Notes under the pieces: model-generated
The model's database searches: none
The model's input: only the letters and a program-made list of their open reading frames with translations
Told to the model about the DNA's origin: nothing
From: Spirochaetaceae bacterium
Lineage (GTDB): Bacteria > Spirochaetota > Spirochaetia > Treponematales > Treponemataceae
Direction of reading: 5' to 3'
DNA length: 12,862 nt
Assembly: GCA_031285525.1 (NCBI GenBank)
Contig: JAITWB010000003.1
Location: 1 to 12,862, forward strand
Shown here: positions 1 through 6,761 of the stretch, in pieces
How positions within the stretch are numbered: position 1 is the stretch's first letter
Layout of the letters: each line of letters opens with the position of its first letter
Position numbers and translations under genes: made by a program

Positions 1-1
1 G

Positions 2-1843
2 TATGGCGAAATTATGAACCACACGCCGGAGGTTCCGGAATGGGCTAACAGGGATAGGTTTATACTCTCTGCCGGTCATGGTTCGATGCTGCTTTATTCG
101 ATCCTGCATCTTGCAGGGTATAAGGTGTCTCTTGAGGATATACAACAGTTTCGTCAGGTGGGGTCGATATGTCCCGGACATCCCGAATACGGTGTTACAG
201 AGGGGGTGGAAGCAACCACCGGGCCTCTGGGGCAGGGTACGGCGATGGCGGTGGGACAGGCTATTGCGGAGACGATGCTGGCTGCCCGGTTTAATACGCC
301 TGAGTTTCCCGTGGTTGATCATTATACCTATGTCCTGCTGGGAGAGGGCTGCCTGATGGAAGGTGTGACCGCCGAGGCGTGCAGTCTTGCGGGGCATCTC
401 AAGTTAGGGAATCTCATTCTGCTGTACGATGATAACCGGATAACCATAGACGGTTCTGCGGATATTACTTTTTCTGAAGATGTTGCGAAGCGGTACGAGT
501 CCTACGGGTGGCAGGTGCTCAAGGGCAGTATGTACGATATGGAAGGGATTGAGTCTCTGGTGGAGCAGGCGAAGAAAGATGGTCGCCCCTCCTTTATCAT
601 GCTCAAATCCGAGATAGGCCGGGGGGCTCCCACGGTTGCGGGAACTTCCAAGGCTCATGGCGCTCCTATCGGCAAAGAGGGGATAATAGAAGCGAAAAAG
701 AGCCTCGGACTCGATCCTGAGCAGTTTTTCTTTGCCGCTCCTGAGGCGTATGCGTATTTTGGGGAACGCAGGAAGGCTTTACATGAAACATACGATGCCT
801 GGCAGAAGCTCTTTGATGCCTGGTCGGAGAAATATCCTGAAAAGCGAAAAGAATGGGATGATATCCACTCAGGGAAGATGATTGAGAATTCTGTGTTTGG
901 TGAGTATAAGATTGGCGATATGATTGCTACCAGAGTGGCATCCGGGGCAGCTCTTAATGGCATAGCTCAACAGTATACGGGACTTGTGGGAGGTTCTGCA
1001 GACCTTGAAGGACCGAATGGGGTTTCTCTCAAGCCTGCAGACGATTACACGCCGGCACACAGAGCGGGGCGGTATATCCGGTACGGGGTGCGGGAGTTTG
1101 CCATGGCTGCAATTTCCAATGGTATTCAGCTTCACGGTGGGCTCAAGGCGTTTTGTGCGACCTTCCTCGTGTTTTCCGATTATCTGCGGCCGGCTTTGCG
1201 GCTATCGGCGCTGATGAAGCTTCCGGTGATCTACGTGCTTACCCATGATTCGATTTTTGTGGGCGAAGACGGTCCTACCCATCAGCCGGTGGAAACAGTA
1301 AATGCCCTCAGAGTTATTCCGAATGTTGCTGTCATACGGCCCGGGGATGCGGAGGAGACGGGAATTGCCTGGCAGATGGCTTTTAACCATAGCTCTGGCC
1401 CTGTTTGTCTGATACTGAGCCGGCAGAATGTTCCGGTTTACGAAAAGGATGATCCGGACTGGCGCAATACTATTTCCTGCGGAGCATATATCGTGCGGCA
1501 GGGGAGTGTTTCGCCTGATGTGACAATCCTCGCAACCGGTTCCGAGGTAACGCTAGCCCTCAAGGCGGCGGATCTTATAACGGATAAAACCGTGCGGGTG
1601 GTTTCTGTTATAAACCGTGAACTGTTTATGTCACAGCCTGGGGAACTGAAGAATATGATCATAGGAGGCGCTGCCAGTATATACGCTGCGGAAGCGGGTA
1701 CAGCCTGCGGTTGGGAAGGGGTGGTTTCTTCCCCAGAGAATGTGTTCTGTATCAACCGGTTTGGCGAATCCGGACCTGGGGATGCGGTTGCTGAGTATCT
1801 TGGGTTTACGGCGGAGAATCTAGCGAAGTTGATTACCGGATAA
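2..1843 (+). CDS. tkt: Transketolase, 5'-truncated by the window edge
   Basis: Transketolase moves two-carbon ketol units between sugar phosphates in the pentose phosphate pathway, using thiamine diphosphate and a divalent metal in the cytoplasm. The frame is open to the left edge. The ATG at position 14 is probably internal, because the residues before it (Y-G-E-I) fit the family and about 40 usual N-terminal residues are missing. Counting from that ATG, HGSMLLYS lies near residue 22, GVEATTGPLGQG near 64 and the metal/ThDP motif near 110-117. The pyrimidine-domain GVREF, with the catalytic glutamate, and the GEDGPTHQPVE block follow in the second half. The C-terminal domain is complete and the gene ends in TAA. 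The metal motif reads GEG where GDG is usual. The next gene starts one base after the stop, so the two are probably co-transcribed. Family assignment is very secure. Confidence 0.96.
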   Translation, partial: YGEIMNHTPEVPEWANRDRFILSAGHGSMLLYSILHLAGYKVSLEDIQQFRQVGSICPGHPEYGVTEGVEATTGPLGQGTAMAVGQAIAETMLAARFNTPEFPVVDHYTYVLLGEGCLMEGVTAEACSLAGHLKLGNLILLYDDNRITIDGSADITFSEDVAKRYESYGWQVLKGSMYDMEGIESLVEQAKKDGRPSFIMLKSEIGRGAPTVAGTSKAHGAPIGKEGIIEAKKSLGLDPEQFFFAAPEAYAYFGERRKALHETYDAWQKLFDAWSEKYPEKRKEWDDIHSGKMIENSVFGEYKIGDMIATRVASGAALNGIAQQYTGLVGGSADLEGPNGVSLKPADDYTPAHRAGRYIRYGVREFAMAAISNGIQLHGGLKAFCATFLVFSDYLRPALRLSALMKLPVIYVLTHDSIFVGEDGPTHQPVETVNALRVIPNVAVIRPGDAEETGIAWQMAFNHSSGPVCLILSRQNVPVYEKDDPDWRNTISCGAYIVRQGSVSPDVTILATGSEVTLALKAADLITDKTVRVVSVINRELFMSQPGELKNMIIGGAASIYAAEAGTACGWEGVVSSPENVFCINRFGESGPGDAVAEYLGFTAENLAKLITG

Positions 1844-1844
1844 T

Positions 1845-2555
1845 ATGCTTACATATAATCCCTGGGGCATAGCTGTGGTCTTTCCCGGCGATGATCCTCA
1901 GGGGATTGTGGATTCCCTTATTTTAGAGCATTACCGGGAAGAGTTCTGTATTTCACCGGGTTTTGATCCGTCATATATCGCAGAACTTATGGCGGCGGGT
2001 TTTCTGGTCATGTCCATGTATGCTGAACCGCCGAAAGCCGATGATTCAGCGGAATCCGCTATTTTGCTCCCGAAGCTCCACAGGGAACGGGCTGTTCTCC
2101 GTTTCGAAGATATACACGTCAGCGGCTCAGTAAGACGGCTTCTGGGGCGGTACGAACTGCGTCCCGACAGCGATTTTGACGTTATTCTGAGCCGCTCTGC
2201 CGCTATTCACGGTGACGGCTGGCTTACCGAGCCGTTACTGCAGAGTTTTACTGAACTGCACCGCAATACGGGTGAGTATCCAGTACGGATGCGTTCCTTC
2301 GGTCTGTACCGGGAGGGGAGACTCGTTGCAGGGGAATTTGGGGTGTCTGTGGGTAAGGTGTATACCAGTTATTCAGGGTATCACGAGGAAAACTCGGCAG
2401 GGACGGTTCAGATGGCGCTGACGGCGCAGTATCTGGAAGCTGAAGGGGTTGCCTTGTGGGATTTCGGTATGCCGATGGCGTATAAGAGCAGGCTGGGGGC
2501 GAAGAGCCTTTCCCGGGAGGAGTTTGTTCGGGAGTTTAGAAGATATACGATTTGA
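1845..2555 (+). CDS. Leucyl/phenylalanyl-tRNA-protein transferase-like protein (divergent Aat family)
   Basis: Aat enzymes transfer Leu or Phe from tRNA to N-terminal Arg or Lys of proteins, marking them for ClpS/ClpAP degradation. This 236-residue protein matches the family core: the RAVLRFEDIHVSGSVRR strand (83-98), WLTEPLLQSFTELH (126-139), the YPVRM...GRLVAGEFGV GNAT-like sheet (145-167), and SRLGAKSLSREEFVREF (215-231). Two family hallmarks are altered. The N-terminal GLLAxGGDL...GIFPW region is replaced by an unrelated-looking stretch. The E. coli D186-x-Q188 catalytic pair (numbering from memory) reads D206-F-G208, so the glutamine is missing. The start follows the transketolase stop by one base with no clear Shine-Dalgarno, which suggests translational coupling. 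It may be an Aat with shifted chemistry or a neofunctionalised GNAT-fold protein. Family assignment is fairly good; activity is uncertain. Confidence 0.68.
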   Translation: MLTYNPWGIAVVFPGDDPQGIVDSLILEHYREEFCISPGFDPSYIAELMAAGFLVMSMYAEPPKADDSAESAILLPKLHRERAVLRFEDIHVSGSVRRLLGRYELRPDSDFDVILSRSAAIHGDGWLTEPLLQSFTELHRNTGEYPVRMRSFGLYREGRLVAGEFGVSVGKVYTSYSGYHEENSAGTVQMALTAQYLEAEGVALWDFGMPMAYKSRLGAKSLSREEFVREFRRYTI

Positions 2556-2561
2556 AAAATG

Positions 2562-2609
2562 AGAAAAGAGAAAGTAGAAGTGAGAAATGAATGTCCTTTG
2601 CTCTTTTCT
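2562..2609. repeat. Imperfect purine/pyrimidine inverted repeat in intergenic region
   Basis: AGAAAAGAGAAAG (2562-2574) pairs with CTTTGCTCTTTTCT (2596-2609) apart from one bulged base, around a 21-base loop. It lies just after the Aat-like stop. No T-run follows, so it is not a standard intrinsic terminator, although it could end the transketolase operon weakly. The 5' arm sits in an A/G-rich stretch. Confidence 0.35.
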
Positions 2610-2642
2610 ACCTGCCCATTAGCCAAAGCGTTTTTTATCCCG

Positions 2643-2670
2643 TTTACTTTTCTGCTCTTTACATGATAAA
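2643..2670 (+). promoter_or_regulatory. Candidate promoter of the TPR gene
   Basis: TTTACT (2643-2648) and GATAAA (2665-2670) are separated by 16 bases. The -10-like box ends nine bases before the ATG at 2680, and there is no Shine-Dalgarno, so the transcript would have almost no leader. The match to consensus is only moderate. Confidence 0.35.
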
Positions 2671-2679
2671 CTCACAAAC

Positions 2680-3333
2680 ATGATAAGAAAGATAGCTTTC
2701 ATTATGTGCCTTGCGTTGGTAGTACCCTTGGCGGCGCAGCAGGCTCGTCCCGATGCGCTCCGTTCCTTTAGAAACGGCAGAGACCTTGACGCCCGGGGGC
2801 GTACCGCAGAAGCGAGAACTGCATATCAGCAGGCGGAGACCATATGCAGGCAGGAATTGTCTGCGAATCCCCGGAATATCGAATCCTATGTCGTTCTCGG
2901 CTGGTCGCTGTTTAGGCTCAATCGGTATCAGGAAGCGGTGAATATCTCCCTTGAGGCGCTCAAGATCAACTCCCGGGAATTCCGTATCATAGAAAACTTG
3001 GGCGAATGTTATTTTTATCTCGGAAATTATCCCGAATCCCTGCGGATGATGGAGCGGTATATCGATGGTCTTCCGGGAGGGGAGCGGGTGAGTACCGCCT
3101 ACTTCTTTGTGGGTGAGATATTCCGCCTCACCAGACGGTTCAACCATGCGGAGATCGCCTATTCTGCTGCCGTTTACAAGGAACCGGCGGTGGCGCTCTG
3201 GTGGTACCGGCTTGCCACGGTTCGTGAAACGGTGGAAGATAAAACCGGTGCAAAGACTGCCTACGAGCGGGCGCTCAGGCTCAATCCTTCGTATAAGGAA
3301 GCCTCTGACGGACTCAGCCGGGTAAGCTCATAA
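2680..3333 (+). CDS. Exported tetratricopeptide-repeat protein
   Basis: This 217-residue protein begins with a signal peptide: charged MIRK, a hydrophobic core, then VPLAAQQA with a likely cut near residue 20. The rest is helical repeats of TPR type, with recognisable units around residues 28-58 (gradual build-up, AYQQAE), 65-95 (ESYVVLGWSLFRLNRYQEAV), 100-130 (IIENLGECYFYLGNYPESL), 136-165 and 170-212 (AKTAYERALRLNPSYKEA). TPR proteins act as protein-binding scaffolds. A periplasmic or envelope assembly role is plausible, but no partner is shown. The ATG is chosen because the signal peptide starts there. No ribosome-binding site precedes it. The last 20 bases overlap the end of the convergent transporter gene, and the probable terminator lies about 155 bases further on, inside that gene. 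The specific function is unknown. Confidence 0.85.
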   Translation: MIRKIAFIMCLALVVPLAAQQARPDALRSFRNGRDLDARGRTAEARTAYQQAETICRQELSANPRNIESYVVLGWSLFRLNRYQEAVNISLEALKINSREFRIIENLGECYFYLGNYPESLRMMERYIDGLPGGERVSTAYFFVGEIFRLTRRFNHAEIAYSAAVYKEPAVALWWYRLATVRETVEDKTGAKTAYERALRLNPSYKEASDGLSRVSS

Positions 3334-4402
3334 GGATAGAATCGATACTGGCGACGATACGCTTCGGGTCAAAACGGCTTTTCCGTTCCGAAAGGAGAAC
3401 CAGTATTTCGAAGGAGCGGGAGACAAGCCTTCCCACATACCCGGGAAGGGAAAAGCCTGGAGCTATCATCCAGCGGGAAAGAAAGATCAAGCCCTCAATG
3501 GTGAGGGCTTTTTTTATGCCCGAAAGAAGGGCTCCCTCGGTTATGGAAAAGCCGGCAATAGAAAAAAGCACCTTTCCTGCAGGCGCCAGGAGGTTAAAGA
3601 AGATGATTCCTGAGCACATGATGATGACGGGGAGGAGTTTAATCTTCTTTCCTGCCAAAAGGGAGAGCAATACCGCAATCGCAAAGCAGATAACCGTTAC
3701 TTCTATGGCTGGGACGAAAAAAAAGATGCCCAGGATAGAAAGTCCGCTCAGGAAGCGGAAGAGAGGACTGATAGAGAGCGCTTTTTTGTTTTTCGCCGAA
3801 GCCGGGCAGGGCGTTGGTTCTTCGAAAGACAAATTAGTTGAGACAGGCTGTTCAAAAGCTTGTTCTGCGGAAAGTCCTTTCTTCTGTGCAAGCCAGCGGG
3901 AATGCAGGACGAACCAGTTGGTAAACACACCGAGCAGCAAAGAGGTGACAGTCCCCAGGGCGATAAAGGGAGGGGCGATGAGCCACGCAGCGCCTCCAAA
4001 GATGAGGTACCGGGCGAGGAACAGCTGGGCGCCGTTGGAAGCGAGAGCCCCGGCAACGCTTATGCCGGTATAGGACAGCCCTTTCGTGAGCTTTTTTAGT
4101 CCTATCATGATTGCAGCAGAGCACAAGGTTCCGGCGGCGGAAAAGAGGAATATGTAGGAAAAGAGGGTGCCGCCGATGAGTCCCTGTCCGATGATCTTTA
4201 TCAGAACCACCAGCAAGAGCTGGGGCAGGGAGAGGAGCTCCAGCCCCAGCATGATGGGCATATTAGCAAGCCCCAGCCGCAAAAAGGGCAGGGGCTTGGG
4301 TATCATATACTCTATGGTAGAGAAAAAAAAGCAAAGCGCCCCAAGCAGGGCGGTGGTATCTCTGGAGCGATTAGTTACAGCCGCATCCGTGGTTACAGTC
4401 AT
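3314..4402 (-). CDS. Gx transporter family membrane protein with a C-terminal membrane extension
   Basis: The first half matches the Gx family (formerly called heptaprenyl diphosphate synthase component I), a predicted substrate-binding membrane component often tied to quinone-precursor or isoprenoid uptake. With the ATG at 4402 as residue 1, the family signature LRLGLANMPIML lies near 41-52, with about five membrane helices across 20-165. A polar linker (about 168-208) follows, then a second hydrophobic half (about 210-320). This half ends in a charged region with ITEGALLSGIKKALTIEGLIFLSRW, which resembles EcfT coupling proteins. Typical Gx proteins have only the first half. The upstream ATG at 4459 would overlap slyD by 89 bases and lacks a ribosome-binding site. 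The ATG at 4402 overlaps it by 32, so I prefer that start, though it is not certain. It probably forms an operon with slyD. The 3' end overlaps the convergent TPR gene by 20 bases. Confidence 0.82.
   Translation of the reverse strand: MTVTTDAAVTNRSRDTTALLGALCFFFSTIEYMIPKPLPFLRLGLANMPIMLGLELLSLPQLLLVVLIKIIGQGLIGGTLFSYIFLFSAAGTLCSAAIMIGLKKLTKGLSYTGISVAGALASNGAQLFLARYLIFGGAAWLIAPPFIALGTVTSLLLGVFTNWFVLHSRWLAQKKGLSAEQAFEQPVSTNLSFEEPTPCPASAKNKKALSISPLFRFLSGLSILGIFFFVPAIEVTVICFAIAVLLSLLAGKKIKLLPVIIMCSGIIFFNLLAPAGKVLFSIAGFSITEGALLSGIKKALTIEGLIFLSRWMIAPGFSLPGYVGRLVSRSFEILVLLSERKSRFDPKRIVASIDSILMSLPG
3489..3516 (+). terminator. Rho-independent terminator located inside the opposing gene
   Basis: AAGCCCTC (3489-3496) and GAGGGCTT (3503-3510) form a perfect 8-bp stem with loop AATGGT, followed by TTTTT on the + strand. 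The other strand lacks a T-run after the stem, so it acts in one direction. It lies about 155 bases after the TPR stop and is antisense to Gx transporter codons. It is the best available terminator for the TPR transcript. Confidence 0.75.
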
Positions 4403-4889
4403 CACAGTCGTCTTCGCCGCATCCGCATCCCTGATCAAGACCGTTTTCAAGCTCCTCATCGGTGGCTTCCCTGATTCCTGTGATAGTCACTTCAAAGTGG
4501 AGCGTCTCTCCTGCCAGCGGATGGTTTGCATCCACGGTAACCATATCGTCGCTGATATCGACTACAGTTACCAGGCGGGGGCCGTCGGCGGTTTCCGCTT
4601 CGAACTGCATCCCTTCTTCAATTTCCCCTTCCACATCAAACTGATCTTTGGGTACCTTCGCTACGAGTTCATCGTAATAGACCCCATAACCTTCCTCGGG
4701 GGGAAGCACTACGGAGATCTTATCCTCCACTTCCTTGCCCTCCAGAGCCTTTTCGAGGCCGGTCATGATTTCTTCATGACCGTGGAGATATTCCAGCGGA
4801 TTCTCCCCTTCTGATGAATCGAGAACCGTTCCCTCGTCATCGGTGAGAATATAGTCAATAGAAACAACATAATCCTTCTGTACTTTCAT
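4371..4889 (-). CDS. slyD: FKBP-type peptidyl-prolyl isomerase SlyD with Cys-rich metal-binding tail
   Basis: SlyD is a cytoplasmic prolyl isomerase and chaperone that also binds nickel and supports metalloenzyme maturation in several bacteria. The 172 residues follow the family order: MKVQKDYVVSIDY at the start, PLEYLHGHEEIMTGLEKALEG (31-51), the EGYGVYYDELVAKVPKDQF segment leading into the inserted IF chaperone domain (about 66-120), NHPLAGETLHFEV (122-134), and IREATDEELENG (139-150). The last 18 residues carry C155, C157, C162, C165, H167, C169 and C171 with acidic residues between them. This is a cysteine-dominated tail, whereas E. coli has a histidine-rich one. AAGGA lies about nine bases before the ATG. 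A -35/-10 pair lies 32-60 bases upstream. The Gx transporter gene overlaps its 3' end. Identification is secure. Confidence 0.95.
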   Translation of the reverse strand: MKVQKDYVVSIDYILTDDEGTVLDSSEGENPLEYLHGHEEIMTGLEKALEGKEVEDKISVVLPPEEGYGVYYDELVAKVPKDQFDVEGEIEEGMQFEAETADGPRLVTVVDISDDMVTVDANHPLAGETLHFEVTITGIREATDEELENGLDQGCGCGEDDCDDCNHGCGCN

Positions 4890-4920
4890 ATGGATACTTC
4901 CTTATTAGGCATTGAGTTGC

Positions 4921-4949
4921 AGAATACTCTATAACAGGGGCATTTGCAA
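4921..4949 (-). promoter_or_regulatory. Sigma-70-type promoter of slyD
   Basis: On the minus strand TTGCAA (4949-4944) and TATTCT (4926-4921) are spaced exactly 17 bases apart. Transcription would start near 4914, leaving a leader of about 25 bases with AAGGA before the slyD ATG. Confidence 0.6.
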
Positions 4950-4974
4950 GAGCTTCCAAGGCAACGCGATTTAC

Positions 4975-5037
4975 TTGAAATTCCGGGTAAAAGAGTCCGC
5001 CTCCCCATCCGGCGGTCGCTTTTTCCCGGAGTTTCAA
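4975..5037. repeat. 63-base hairpin-forming inverted repeat in the slyD/clpP divergent region
   Basis: The 19-base arms 4975-4993 and 5019-5037 match as inverted repeats at 17 of 19 positions. As + strand RNA one mismatch becomes a G-U pair. An inner stem, CCGCC (4997-5001) with GGCGG (5011-5015), extends the hairpin around loop TCCCCATCC. It lies between the predicted slyD and clpP promoters and should be outside both transcripts, so it may be a dispersed palindromic repeat or a DNA-level site. Confidence 0.7.
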
Positions 5038-5048
5038 TCAAATGATGT

Positions 5049-5064
5049 TGTCCAGGTCTGGACA
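5049..5064. promoter_or_regulatory. Operator-like dyad upstream of clpP
   Basis: TGTCCAG-GT-CTGGACA is a perfect 7+7 inverted repeat with a two-base centre. Its right arm overlaps the predicted clpP -35 (5059-5064), the position expected of a repressor site. It does not match CIRCE or the CtsR box as I know them. Confidence 0.5.
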
Positions 5065-5088
5065 TCGTCTTTCTGATATTGTTATATT
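5059..5088 (+). promoter_or_regulatory. Candidate promoter of the clpP operon
   Basis: TGGACA (5059-5064) and TATATT (5083-5088) are 18 bases apart, giving a start near 5095 and a leader of about 12 bases. AGGAG (5097-5101) lies five bases before the clpP ATG. Confidence 0.55.
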
Positions 5089-5106
5089 TATACTATAGGA
5101 GTACAA

Positions 5107-5769
5107 ATGGCTGGTTTTGGATATAACAGAGATGACCTGTTTCGCGGTACGGTGAACGGGAAGTCCTTCCGCTACGAGGAAGACGAGGAGGATACCCCTC
5201 CTGCAAAAGAGCCTGAAGGCGATCCGCTGATGCTCAAGTTCATCAAGACAAGGCAGATCCTGCTTTCCGGGGAGATAAATAAACCCATGGCGGAACGCAT
5301 CATCCGGCAGCTTCTGGTGATGGAAGCAGACAACGATAAGCCCATACAGGTATTCATCGATTCCCCCGGAGGGGACGCAGATGCAGGATACGCAATCGTT
5401 GATATGTTCCGGTTCATTTCCGCTCCTGTCTTTACCATCGGCATGGGTCTTATCGCCAGCGCCGGAGCCCTCATACTGCTGGGAGCCCCCAAGGAGCGCC
5501 GTCTCGGACTGCCTGACAGCCGATACCTCATCCATCAGCCCCTGAGCGGGATCAAGGGTGTGGCAACGGAGATAGAGATACACGCCCGGGAGCTGGAAAA
5601 CATGCGGGCAAAGATAAACCGGTTTATCTCAGCGGAGACAGGAAAGCCCCTCGAACAGGTGCAGAAGGATACGGACAGGGACTACTGGCTGGGTGCGGAA
5701 GAAGCCCGGGAGTATGGGCTTATATCAAAGGTGATATCACGGCGGGATGAACTGAAAAAGCTGCTGTAG
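5107..5769 (+). CDS. clpP: ATP-dependent Clp protease proteolytic subunit (ClpP family)
   Basis: ClpP is the serine peptidase chamber of the Clp proteases and degrades proteins unfolded by ClpX, ClpA or ClpC. In this 220-residue protein the catalytic triad is intact: S118 in GMGLIASAG, H143 in LIHQP and D192 in KDTDRD. The spacings of 25 and 49 residues equal those of E. coli ClpP. The oxyanion-region SPGGDADAG (86-94) and the EIEIHARE handle helix (155-162) are also present. The N-terminus is longer and more acidic than usual (EEDEED at about 24-29). The motif around the serine is ASAG rather than the common ASMG, which suggests a divergent paralogue. No clpX or clpA is adjacent. It heads a three-gene operon, and the next start is two bases after its stop. 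AGGAG at five bases decides the start. The family is certain; which ClpP paralogue is not. Confidence 0.92.
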   Translation: MAGFGYNRDDLFRGTVNGKSFRYEEDEEDTPPAKEPEGDPLMLKFIKTRQILLSGEINKPMAERIIRQLLVMEADNDKPIQVFIDSPGGDADAGYAIVDMFRFISAPVFTIGMGLIASAGALILLGAPKERRLGLPDSRYLIHQPLSGIKGVATEIEIHARELENMRAKINRFISAETGKPLEQVQKDTDRDYWLGAEEAREYGLISKVISRRDELKKLL

Positions 5770-5771
5770 AA

Positions 5772-6743
5772 ATGGAATTTGAGTTATCAGAAGAACTTTC
5801 CAAAGCCATATTATTCTCCATGGAAAACCAGGACGATTCGTATGTTCTGGATTCTGTGGAGAAACGGCTGGAAAAAAAGGCTGATTTCATAGATTCCATG
5901 GAATCGGTAGATTCTATCGATTCTGAACGGTATTATCCCCTCCCGGTCTGGGATTCGGTGCGGGGATATACGCTCATGGAACAGTTTACCGCTATTCTCC
6001 ATAATCCCCTGGCACGGGAGGAGTTACGGAGCGCCCTCGCCTCGGGCAAGGGGGTATTCCGTCAGTTCAAAAACATCCTTAAAACATACCCGGAAGTCGA
6101 GCGGCTCTGGTTTTCATTCAAAGAAAATCAAATGCGCCACACGATTATCCGCTGGTATAACAGCCTGCGGGATCTCTGGGGACTCGAACATATCGGGGAT
6201 GAGCCGGAGGAAACGGAAGATATCGTTCACGACGATTTTATCTTTCGTGAATATGGGAAGGATGGGGATGACTCCGCTGAAATTCGGGAGAAACGGGACA
6301 CCGCATATGCGGTTATTGAAGGCGAAATTCAAGCGGCCTATACGGGAGACCTGGGGGCGGCCTTTGCGGGACTCTGGAAAGTCCTGAGAGGAATACCCGG
6401 CGGTACTCCGTGCGGCAGCGGTACGAAGTGCGGAGCGGAACACTCTCTGGTGGTCGAAACAAATAGCGGTGACTTCGCAGGGTCTGTTACAGCTTGTGCT
6501 TTTCCCGAGGAGACCAGCGATACCGCTTTGGTGACCGCTTTTTTCGTTCTGCCCCTGTATCGGGGGCTTGGCTTGGGCAGGGAACTGCTCGATATGCTTA
6601 TAGAACTGCTCAACAGAGAACGGTTCCGCTGGATTATCTGGCAAGGCATGTTTTTGCCCCAGGAATTTATCCAGGTGTTGCTGCAGAGAGGATTCAAACT
6701 GCAGGGAACTATGTACATATTCGATTTGGTTGAAAACACATAA
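5772..6743 (+). CDS. UPF0158-like / GNAT acetyltransferase fusion protein
   Basis: Two parts are visible in 323 residues. Residues about 3-140 resemble UPF0158: YYPLPVWDSVRGYTLMEQF, then ELRSALASGKGVFRQFKNIL, then a Trp-rich end (LWFSFKENQMRHTIIRWYNSL). Residues about 170-318 form a GNAT fold. Its acetyl-CoA motif, VLPLYRGLGLGRELLDMLIELL (259-280), carries R264-G-L-G267-L-G269, followed by a final strand/helix with LLQRGFKLQGTMYIFDL. An acidic linker (143-170) separates them. GNAT enzymes move acyl groups from acyl-CoA to amines, but the substrate cannot be read from the sequence. The gene is sandwiched between clpP and the DbpA-domain gene, with two bases before and none or 18 after, so the three proteins probably share regulation. 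The GNAT part is confident; the UPF0158 part is moderate. Confidence 0.75.
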   Translation: MEFELSEELSKAILFSMENQDDSYVLDSVEKRLEKKADFIDSMESVDSIDSERYYPLPVWDSVRGYTLMEQFTAILHNPLAREELRSALASGKGVFRQFKNILKTYPEVERLWFSFKENQMRHTIIRWYNSLRDLWGLEHIGDEPEETEDIVHDDFIFREYGKDGDDSAEIREKRDTAYAVIEGEIQAAYTGDLGAAFAGLWKVLRGIPGGTPCGSGTKCGAEHSLVVETNSGDFAGSVTACAFPEETSDTALVTAFFVLPLYRGLGLGRELLDMLIELLNRERFRWIIWQGMFLPQEFIQVLLQRGFKLQGTMYIFDLVENT

Positions 6744-6748
6744 ATGTT

Positions 6749-6755
6749 AGGGGAG
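6749..6755 (+). promoter_or_regulatory. Ribosome-binding site that favours the GTG start of the DbpA-domain gene
   Basis: AGGGGAG ends six bases before an in-frame GTG at 6762. It lies after the ATG at 6744 and directly touches the ATG at 6756, so only the GTG has ideal spacing. Confidence 0.6.
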
Positions 6756-6761
6756 ATGGTA

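Noticed and set aside
3498..4099. + strand frames of 191 and 79 codons antisense to the Gx transporter
   Set aside because: They lie fully inside a well-supported membrane-protein gene, and one begins inside the terminator loop. The translations have no domain character.
4403..4459. Upstream ATG of the Gx transporter at 4459
   Set aside because: It would overlap slyD by 89 bases, adds a non-family charged stretch, and has no ribosome-binding site. The ATG at 4402 is a better though imperfect choice.
4855..5037. Minus-strand 60-codon frame between slyD and clpP
   Set aside because: It opens with TTG, lies across the palindromic element and the slyD promoter, overlaps the slyD start in another frame, and has no recognisable domain.
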